Source: a virus. From it: a stretch of 20,331 bases of DNA. Shown piece by piece: positions 5,273 to 13,500 of this stretch; within the stretch, counting starts at the first letter, position 1; each line of letters begins with the position of its first letter. The notes below the pieces were generated by a model. The model saw only the letters and a program-made list of their open reading frames with translations. It had not been told where the DNA came from and ran no database searches. The DNA is taken from the IMG/VR virus record IMGVR_UViG_3300032242_002760, positions 1 to 20,331 of that record. One strand, written 5' to 3'. A program made the position numbers and the translations under genes.

Positions 5273-8200
5273 ACGGTTATCCTATCGTTTTTGAATACTA
5301 GATATTTATCGCCTGAATAACCAGTGACATTGTCGATTATGAATCTATCCACAGTATAATCTATCACTTTGAAGTCAAACCCGCTGTATTTTATGTTTAA
5401 AATAATACTGTCTGCTGTGCCAGGTTTGCAGAAACACAGTGGAATACTAAGTGTGTACCCCAACTGTTGCTTTTCTCCTACTGGAATACTGCGCATCCAC
5501 AGGGGCAAATAGTTTCTTTCAGTCAATCCAGTACCCTTTAATCTAGTTTGCCAGTTGGTTATACTGCTGGGAAAATAGGTATCTGGACTGGGATTGCTGA
5601 CTTCATATCCTGTGCTGTCAATAGTCAGCATGGGTATATCTCTAGTATTTCTTGGATTGGGTATGCCCAAATCACTTATTTTTTGTGTATAAAAAGTAGT
5701 GCTGTTGTCTGCGGTAATCAGTTCACTTTCAGTTCCAGGAATACTTACGACCTTCAATGGCAAATGAGCACCGTTTGGCTCCATGGGATCTAGCATTTGC
5801 ACATACACAACTTCGTACACCAGTACTCCAGTGACGGGATCAAATGCTTCGGCTTTCTTGATACTACCAAATTGAAAACGTTTCTTCTTGACATTCAACC
5901 CCATTGCTCCAACATACGCACTGGCCAGCTGAGTTTGGATTCCAGCATACACCAACATTTTTAATTCACTTTGTAGGCCAAAATTCTTGTCGTTGGTTCT
6001 ATAAATACTCCCCGGAGGAAAAATTCCCGAGTTGGTGATAAAAGATTTGAATGCAGTTCTCTGGTTTGCTTTCAAATAGGGTTTGGTTATAATGTTACTG
6101 TATGCCACACTATTTGGTGTATCAACTGTGATAGTAAAATCTCTAGTGATCGAACTGTAATTAAATTGATCTCTAGCAGTAATAGTAGTAACAAACACTC
6201 TGTCAATGGTACTGGTATTATGATCGAATGTAACAGCGCCGTTGTCAAATGTTGTTAACCCTAATGCGCCTGTGCTGGCATTGTAATACTGATTTGTAGT
6301 ACCTGTAATTTCGCCGTCAAGGTTCAAAGTTAAGCCTGGAGGCAATCCATTTTTACTCACAGTTCCTTTGGCAACCAAAGTTCCCATTGTGCTATTAGCA
6401 AAACTAACACTGCTTGATGTTGCGGCAGTGACCCGCCATAATCCGTTATACCCAGACGGAACTACATTATCCACTTGTATAATATTTCCTATACCAAACG
6501 GCATAGCTGTCTGCGGATCAAAATTCAAAGTAACAGTGGCGCCATCGCCCATTGCACTGGTCACTGTTAAACTCAGTAACTGATAAATTACCACAGCATT
6601 TGGTATTGTGGTGGTAGCACTTACGGCCAAGGTACTGATATAGTTAGCCGGTACCACTCCCAAATTACCAGGAGTATTCCAATGAATAACACTGTCAATA
6701 TCTCCAATGATATTGATTGTGAATGTTTTGCTAGCGTTCAAAGTTTCAGTAATATTATTACCTAATCTGGTAGCAGTTATGGTAAATTTAAATGTCTGTG
6801 TTACAGCGGGTTGGAAAGGCACCTGTCCGTAAATAGATCCTGATGCAATATCAAAACTAACTCCGGGCGGCAGTTGGCTGAGTGATCCAATATAAAATGC
6901 AGTGGCATTGGGAATAGACATTTCCAGTGTTGTGTACAATTTTAATCTATATTGATTGTTGTATAATTTAGTGATACTTTGTATTTGATATTTGTTTTCG
7001 CCAGCATTATCAAGATAGTATTCAAGAGTAAAATATTGTCCCACTTGAGGAAATCCATCGATAACTGTGACCACCACTTGATCACCACCACATGCTAAAG
7101 TTGTCAATCCAACAGTCCTAATTGCAGGCTGGCTAATAATGATACTGTTAGAACCAGTCGCAGTGATAGTAGTTCCATCAGGAATACCTCCACCCCGAAT
7201 TGATTGACCCACGGTTAGAGATCTGGCATCAGTGACATTTGTTATGGTAGCACTGCCAGTTGTTACAGTACCAGTAACATTTATACTGATTTGATTATCA
7301 GTAGCTAACAGTTGTATAGCAGTAGCATATACTTCTTCGTTGGTGGCTTCTAATCTAAAAACAACATCAAAATTATCATACAGCACAATAGGAACAGTTA
7401 GATAATTGTTTGCTCTATAGGTGCCTAGATTGGAATTGGTAATCCATACTGGCGCTCGCAAATATGTAGCATCGCTTGAAAAACCGGATGCTACTCCGTT
7501 GAATGCTGTGTTGTCTGCACGGAATTGATCAGTACCTACTACAAATATTTTAAAAATACGTTGAGCATAACTGACTCCGTCGGTCAGTGTAACGCGGAAT
7601 TGATAGTTGGCATTGAGTGTAGTAGGTGGCGCAGTGGCCAGATTAAAGTCATAAAATACATTGTCGTATTTGTAACTGTCAAAACCATCACTTGGCAAAT
7701 TGGCAAAATCGTAGGCCACGGCATCAAAGAACGCATTGTCATAAGTACCATTGCCATCTGCTGGTGTAATCTTGACAACTGGTTCAATAAATCCGCTGAT
7801 AACTCCACTTGGGCTTAACACAAGACCGTTTGGTAAGTCGCCATCGTCGCTGCCGATAAAATATGTTAGTGTTTGTCCAACTGCGGTGTTTAGGTCAAAT
7901 GCTTCAATCTGATAGCTTACATGAGTTTGGTCAAGCACATACAATTGATGCCCGCTGCCAATAGGCAAATTGCCCGGTGCTGAAACAAATATTGGAGGGT
8001 TAGTTCCAGTGATTGTCATGGTAAATGTACGATCGCTGATTTGTAATCCAACAGCGGCACGTATACAAAATTTATAAGTTGTATCATTGCTAACAATATA
8101 TGGACTACCAACTATTGAACTACCTTGAATTGTTAGCCCGCCTGGCAACGAACCGCTAATAACTTTATAAGATATACCAATACTATCAGTACCTGGTATA

Positions 8201-9888
8201 TTAACGCCACCCGTTCTTGCTGTAATAGTTGTAACAGTGCCGTTATATAAATCAGCACGTTCGACTGCTACAAATGCATCGGATTGCATCCTTATTGTAT
8301 CGGTATTTCTAAGAATAATATCGCTAAGTGTTGTGGCACGTAACCATTCTAAGTCACTAGCACTCCAAGGTTGATTCTCGAACCATTGACTGTCGCCATC
8401 GCGTAGTCTTGTAAACTGGTCTATAATAATCGCTTGGAAAGTAGGACCTACCATGGCAGCAGTTGCTGGAAATTCAGCTAGCCCACCTACCCATAAATCG
8501 ACTTTGTCGATGTCACCATATGCGTTTTGAAGTGCAAGTACAACAGTAGAATCTGAAGTAATCTGACTAAAACTTGTGTATGCTGGAAATCCTAATGCCA
8601 CACGCATTTGATTAAGACTTGGCAATCCTAAATCACGACCACGTTGTATATTTGTTGCCGCTAGATCTAATGCGGCCGGCGGATCGTTTAATAAATTGCG
8701 TAAGTCGTCAATGATGTATACATCTAGCTTGTTTGATATGTCACTGGCTAATTTGCGTATAAACCCGTCAGCACCGCCATTACGTTCAAACTGTGCAGGT
8801 GTTAAAAAGAAAGCCTGAGCCAATGTCAAAGACTCTAAAATATTCCCCTGTTCGTCTACACGATCTTGCGCACCTGACACAATGCTATGCCCAAACCGCA
8901 TAGCGGCCGCGGCAAATTCTATTTTAATAGTAGAATCAACAACAGGATTAAATCCTGTATACGCTGGAATATGATCGTTACCTATTACTTTAGGTAACCA
9001 TTCTTTGTAAGTAATATTTTGAAATTCAGCAATAACAATGCTACGAGCACGTTGGTATAATTGTTCACCAGTCCATGTTGGGTGTAGTACTTTTAATCTG
9101 TCTACATGCCAGTTGTGTTCACGAATAAACAATGTTTGTACACTGGACAAATCTGGATTTTCCGTTCCTCGAGGGTCGCCAAACAAAAATGATCCGTTAA
9201 CTATAGGCGCATATCGTCCATTGCTACTAGTTAATAATTTACCAGTGGTAGCAATTTGTCCACCTTCTCGTAAGTTAACTGGATTTTGAAATGGTGTAGG
9301 GCCTTGCGGTACACCTGGAGGATAAGCAACACCGTAGACTATACTACAGTCAATCCATCCAGTAACATCATTCATCGGTAGTGCAGGATGTTGTGTATCA
9401 GTACCAGTATTTGGTGCCACGGCATTTCTGTTAACTGGAATGTGACTACCGGAGCCAAACCCGTCAATGTCGCCTGCTGGAACTATTACATCGATGTTAA
9501 CTGTGCCGGGCCGAGCAAATTCTAAGTCGTGTGTTAAAAATTGACCAAATGCATACATGAATCCACTATAGCCATTGGGGTCAGGTTGGTTACCGTGGTT
9601 GATTGCATCTCTTACTACTAAGTTACTAACGGTTCGTGCATTAGGTAAATCACTACGCATCTGGTAGATACCATCTACATAACTGTTCACAGTTCCTCGA
9701 GCAAATGGCGCACCTGCGCTATTGCGTAAAGGTGCCGTAGGATGATGGTTAGTACCGTCGTAGCTTGCTGGAGGAACTCCGTTAAATGCCGCACCTGGCA
9801 CAACTGGTAGTTGTTGACTAACAGCTAGACTTTCAGGAAATGTTCCTAAACTGTATCCACTGTTCTTTGTCCAAACATTCGAAGCCAT
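5269..9888 (-). CDS. Giant virion protein: animal-type haem peroxidase plus Ig-like domains
   Basis: 1539 residues. Residues about 40-545 form an animal-type (myeloperoxidase-like) haem peroxidase domain. Distal G-Q-F-L-T-H-D-L (115-122) supplies Gln116, His120 and the calcium ligand Asp121. T-G-W-I-D-C-S (176-182) matches the calcium loop. G-D-P-R-G-T-E (237-243) gives catalytic Arg240 and haem-linking Glu243. R-F-G-H-S carries proximal His334, and A-T-N-I-Q-R-G-R-D carries its partner Asn413. About four putative Ig-like (He_PIG type) domains follow (553-629, 632-786, 812-1061, 1068-1256), with tags such as G-L-P-P-G-L-T-L and G-E-I-T-G-T; at least two appear interrupted by inserted modules. 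Residues 1262-1539 resemble the C-terminus of marine T4-like virion proteins. There is no signal peptide. It is probably a tail or baseplate-associated structural protein that may oxidise surface substrates; activity is unproven. Confidence 0.88.
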   Translation of the reverse strand: MASNVWTKNSGYSLGTFPESLAVSQQLPVVPGAAFNGVPPASYDGTNHHPTAPLRNSAGAPFARGTVNSYVDGIYQMRSDLPNARTVSNLVVRDAINHGNQPDPNGYSGFMYAFGQFLTHDLEFARPGTVNIDVIVPAGDIDGFGSGSHIPVNRNAVAPNTGTDTQHPALPMNDVTGWIDCSIVYGVAYPPGVPQGPTPFQNPVNLREGGQIATTGKLLTSSNGRYAPIVNGSFLFGDPRGTENPDLSSVQTLFIREHNWHVDRLKVLHPTWTGEQLYQRARSIVIAEFQNITYKEWLPKVIGNDHIPAYTGFNPVVDSTIKIEFAAAAMRFGHSIVSGAQDRVDEQGNILESLTLAQAFFLTPAQFERNGGADGFIRKLASDISNKLDVYIIDDLRNLLNDPPAALDLAATNIQRGRDLGLPSLNQMRVALGFPAYTSFSQITSDSTVVLALQNAYGDIDKVDLWVGGLAEFPATAAMVGPTFQAIIIDQFTRLRDGDSQWFENQPWSASDLEWLRATTLSDIILRNTDTIRMQSDAFVAVERADLYNGTVTTITARTGGVNIPGTDSIGISYKVISGSLPGGLTIQGSSIVGSPYIVSNDTTYKFCIRAAVGLQISDRTFTMTITGTNPPIFVSAPGNLPIGSGHQLYVLDQTHVSYQIEAFDLNTAVGQTLTYFIGSDDGDLPNGLVLSPSGVISGFIEPVVKITPADGNGTYDNAFFDAVAYDFANLPSDGFDSYKYDNVFYDFNLATAPPTTLNANYQFRVTLTDGVSYAQRIFKIFVVGTDQFRADNTAFNGVASGFSSDATYLRAPVWITNSNLGTYRANNYLTVPIVLYDNFDVVFRLEATNEEVYATAIQLLATDNQISINVTGTVTTGSATITNVTDARSLTVGQSIRGGGIPDGTTITATGSNSIIISQPAIRTVGLTTLACGGDQVVVTVIDGFPQVGQYFTLEYYLDNAGENKYQIQSITKLYNNQYRLKLYTTLEMSIPNATAFYIGSLSQLPPGVSFDIASGSIYGQVPFQPAVTQTFKFTITATRLGNNITETLNASKTFTINIIGDIDSVIHWNTPGNLGVVPANYISTLAVSATTTIPNAVVIYQLLSLTVTSAMGDGATVTLNFDPQTAMPFGIGNIIQVDNVVPSGYNGLWRVTAATSSSVSFANSTMGTLVAKGTVSKNGLPPGLTLNLDGEITGTTNQYYNASTGALGLTTFDNGAVTFDHNTSTIDRVFVTTITARDQFNYSSITRDFTITVDTPNSVAYSNIITKPYLKANQRTAFKSFITNSGIFPPGSIYRTNDKNFGLQSELKMLVYAGIQTQLASAYVGAMGLNVKKKRFQFGSIKKAEAFDPVTGVLVYEVVYVQMLDPMEPNGAHLPLKVVSIPGTESELITADNSTTFYTQKISDLGIPNPRNTRDIPMLTIDSTGYEVSNPSPDTYFPSSITNWQTRLKGTGLTERNYLPLWMRSIPVGEKQQLGYTLSIPLCFCKPGTADSIILNIKYSGFDFKVIDYTVDRFIIDNVTGYSGDKYLVFKNDRITV
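5303..5310 (-). promoter_or_regulatory. Candidate T4-type late promoter GATAAATA
   Basis: The minus strand reads GATAAATA (5310-5303), one base away from the T4 late consensus TATAAATA. It lies inside the 3' end of the 1539-residue gene, about 30 nt ahead of the ATG at 5272, with AGGA between them. A late promoter here would suit a virion gene. Eight-base AT-rich matches also occur by chance, so this is tentative. Confidence 0.35.
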
Positions 9889-9892
9889 TAGA

Positions 9893-10594
9893 TTAGAATC
9901 CGGTTAAATTGGTAATATCAAATCCGCCAGCATTAGTAGCTGGGTTTGCACCTACGTCAACAGTGGGAGCAGAGTATAAGGCCATCCAAGGATTTCCGTT
10001 AATTCTAAACCACATTTTTTTATTTGCTTGGTCAACTGCTACATCGATAATATCATTGGGATTGTATATTCTAGCTTTTCTCGTTACAGCACTAAAGTCT
10101 TCAACAACACCACCCGAACCAGCAATGATAGTTCTACCGTCATCATAAAGACCTGCACCATAATTGGCGGCAATATTTCCGCCAGAGCCGGGCCATTGCC
10201 CTGTAGATGTAACAATCGATTGTTTAGCAACTCCAAAGATTGCATTGTCTGGTGCGGGCCACACACTAGTATAGACATACTTAAAGCTCATCATTACTTT
10301 GTCGCCGCTCTTGATTCCGTATGTGGTTGTAGTGGTATTATTATTGGTTAAAGCTCTCATTGACAAATTACCATTACTCAATGTATTACCGGTACCATTA
10401 TGTGCTGGATCAAATGTTGCTGTTGTAACTAGTGTAAAACCGCTTGGTATACTATATGCTGTGCTAGTTAGTATGTCAAACCCAAGACCAGCTCCGCTGT
10501 TAACACCAAAATTACATATTGCAAAGTAATATCCGTTGTTAGCAACTGCGGCAACTAGCTTGTGGCTAGCGTGATGCATCATAATACCAGTCAT
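9893..10594 (-). CDS. SPRY/concanavalin-like virion protein (233 aa)
   Basis: Probable fibre-associated protein with one SPRY or lectin-like beta-sandwich. After a variable N-terminus, F-T-L-V-T-T-A-T-F (53-61) begins the fold, Y-G-I-K-S-G-D-K-V-M-M-S-F (92-104) and I-F-G-V-A-K (119-124) resemble the early SPRY strands, Y-G-A-G-L-Y-D-D-G (145-153) the middle, and D-V-A-V-D-Q-A-N-K-K-M-W-F-R-I-N-G (184-200) the characteristic 'no real volume, thin ligand' SPRY strand pair. Such domains bind protein or sugar ligands and in phages usually sit on fibres. The ATG at 10594 is 1 nt from the tail-fibre stop, and its own stop is 4 nt from the next start, so it belongs to the tail operon. Start alternatives M5 or M6 are possible, because the Shine-Dalgarno (AGGA about 14 nt upstream) is poor. 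Confidence 0.72.
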   Translation of the reverse strand: MTGIMMHHASHKLVAAVANNGYYFAICNFGVNSGAGLGFDILTSTAYSIPSGFTLVTTATFDPAHNGTGNTLSNGNLSMRALTNNNTTTTTYGIKSGDKVMMSFKYVYTSVWPAPDNAIFGVAKQSIVTSTGQWPGSGGNIAANYGAGLYDDGRTIIAGSGGVVEDFSAVTRKARIYNPNDIIDVAVDQANKKMWFRINGNPWMALYSAPTVDVGANPATNAGGFDITNLTGF

Positions 10595-10595
10595 A

Positions 10596-13500
10596 TTAGG
10601 TCAATCCTGTTCCGTTAATGAACCATGAAGTAGCAGTTACCTTGACCGCAGTAGCCATACCGTATGGTGCCAATGTGCGTGAACCTGTTGTACCCGTACC
10701 ACCCAAGTACATGGTGTCAGTTGTGATAGCAATGGTCAATGTGGCACCAGCTGCCGCAATAAATGCAATGGTAGTTCCTATTGGAAATGCTACTGAACTG
10801 TTGGCAGGAATAGTAGCAGTCATGGTGGCTGATGCATATATGTGTTTGCCAGCATCCCCAATAACAATTGGATAAGCACCTGACTGACTGTTTTGCGGCA
10901 TACCTTGATAACCGATACTTGCGGCTGTGCTGGCAGTTGTAGCAGTTGCGGCCACGGCGGTTATTGTTCCAGTACCAGTGCTACCAACAAAAATATTGCC
11001 TGCTGTAATCAAACTGTAAGGGTTTGTAATTGTTACGTTAGCGCCAGAACTTGGATTATTAATAAACACAGTACCATAGTTGGTATAAGTCACAGTGTTT
11101 GATGCGGCAATGGTGTTACCACCAAAGTTATTGGTATAAGCATTGGTTACAACACCAGTACTGGTTGTGTCTGTTAGTGTGGCAGGTACTGACACATGTC
11201 TAATACCGCTGGTAGTCCATGCTGGTGCAGATATGTTTCCGCTGAATGTCAAACTGCCACCAGATACAGTAGCACCGTTGGTCAATTGTGCTCCACTGAT
11301 TGTGGAACTGTTTACCGCAACCCAACTCATTACCCCGCTGGTATCACTGACCAATGCATAACCATTACTTGCAGGCAATGCTGTGGGTAACACATAGTTC
11401 TGTGTACCAACTGCACCAGTTGCAGTAAATGAAACTGCACCACTAACTGAACCATTCAATGACAATTTCTTACCACTGGCCAACACAACATTTTCGCTTG
11501 ATGTCCATGCACTGGTAGAACTGGACCATGTTAATGTTTTGTTGGTTGCACCATAAACTTGTATACCACCACCATTGGCAGTGTAGTCAGTGGCACCGTT
11601 GGTACTAATAGCTGTGATTGGACCAGCAATTGGTGTTGTTCCGCCAGTAGCAACATAGGTCAAACTTGTGGCACTTGTAAAATTGGAAACCAAATAAGAT
11701 CCACCACTACCCAAACTACCGTTGAAGTAAGACAACACCACGCTGCCAGATGCATTTGTCAATGTTACATCAAAGGCTGTGGTAGCACTTGCACCCAATG
11801 TAAACTGTGTAGCACTTACAATAAAATTCACATAGTAGCTAGTGCTGGTTACTAGTCCGCCAAATGCGCTTGGCGAAGTAATAATTGTGTTGTTTTGCAA
11901 ACTGCTGGTGCTGTTTACAGTTACCAAATTGCTAGTTCCAACAATTGTGGTACTGGCAATTGTTGTTGGTGTGCTGAGATTCCAAGTGGTTCCACTACCG
12001 CTGACAATATAAATGCCTGGGTTAATACCAGCTCCGCTCAACATCATACCCACTGCAAATACACCTGATACAGTTCCACCAACAGTAAAAACTGTGCCCG
12101 ATGCTGAGCCAGCAGTACAACTGGCAACTGCGTGAACTGTTGCAGTGGCAGTAATAGTTCCAGTTGTACCAGCACCAGTTGCTGTGATTGCACTGCCTAT
12201 TTGCAAGTCAACGGTGTCTGACAAACCCGTAATATTAGCAGTCCACGGACCGCCCAATGCAGTGGCCACTGTCAATGTTAAATTATTTGCAGGAGTTGCT
12301 CCGCCCAAACTGGCACCTGGAATTGTGACAGTGTCGCCAATAGCGTATCCTGTGCCTGGTGTAGTTATGGTAACAGTGACATTATTAGATTGTACCAACG
12401 ATGTGATATTACCAGCTATTGGAGTTGTACCTCCTGTCACAGTGTATGTTATGCTGGTTGAACCAATAGTGGTAATAACAACACTGCTTGGACTTCCGCC
12501 ATACAAGTATCCAATGCCAGCTGCCGCATTGATCGTTGCACCAACCACCAGTCCAACAACACTACTGAGTCCGCTCACAGTGGCAGTCCATGGACTAGCC
12601 AATGCAGTACCCACAGTCAATACTAGGTTGTTTGCAGGAGTTGCGCCACCCAGGCTTGCACCGGGAATTGTGACAGTGTCGCCTATAGCATATCCTGTGC
12701 CAGGTGTAGTAATAGTAATTACAATAGCACCGTTGTATGCAGTACCAGCACCAATTTTTTGTATAGTAAACACAGCACCAACGCCAGTACCACTGGTTGC
12801 TGACTGACTTACACCAGTATATGTTGATGCCGCAGTTACACTGGTACCAGTGATTGCAAATGTGGTTGACGCTTGTAACAACGCACCTTTGACGGCGCCC
12901 ACAGTTCCGCTAGCAAGGGAAACATAACTGATATAATTGGCAACTGCTCCAGTTTTTTGTATGGTAAACACAGCTCCAGCACCAGTACCGCTGGTTGCTG
13001 ACTGACTTACAGCAGTATATGTTGCTGCCGCAGTTATGCTGGTTCCACTGGATGTGAATGTGGTTGATGACTGCAATAAGGATCCAGTAATACCGCCAAC
13101 AGCACCCGTATCGCTGACTGCACTGTTGGTCAAGTAACCCAGTTTCATCAACTTGTCTTCTACGTTTATTGTGGTAGTGTTGGTTGTGACTGTTGAACCA
13201 TTAACAGTCAATGATCCATTAATAGTAAAATTGCCAGTGGCATTTGTGCTGCCGTCGTTGCTAATTTTCAAAGCTTCTGTCAAAATTCCAGATGCATTGG
13301 TCACTTGGAAGCTCATTGATCCTGGAATAAATCCTGTACCTGGAGCCAAGTCAGCGTTGACAATAATGTTTGCGGCAGTTGAATATCCACTGCCATGATA
13401 ACCTCTAAAGTTAACAGCAGCCAGCGCATCGTTAACTGCCACTGCAACAGGTGCCGCAAACGATCCGCGAGCCTTGATAATACTGATAGATGCTGGATAT

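Noticed and set aside
6000-6007. Perfect TATAAATA on the plus strand
   Set aside because: It is antisense inside the peroxidase gene with no plus-strand gene following; an 8-base AT-rich match is expected by chance.
12145-12807. 220-residue open frame on the plus strand
   Set aside because: Val/Pro/Ala-rich mirror of the Thr/Gly-rich fibre gene, no ribosome site, no motif, and it spans duplicated modules; it is an antisense shadow.
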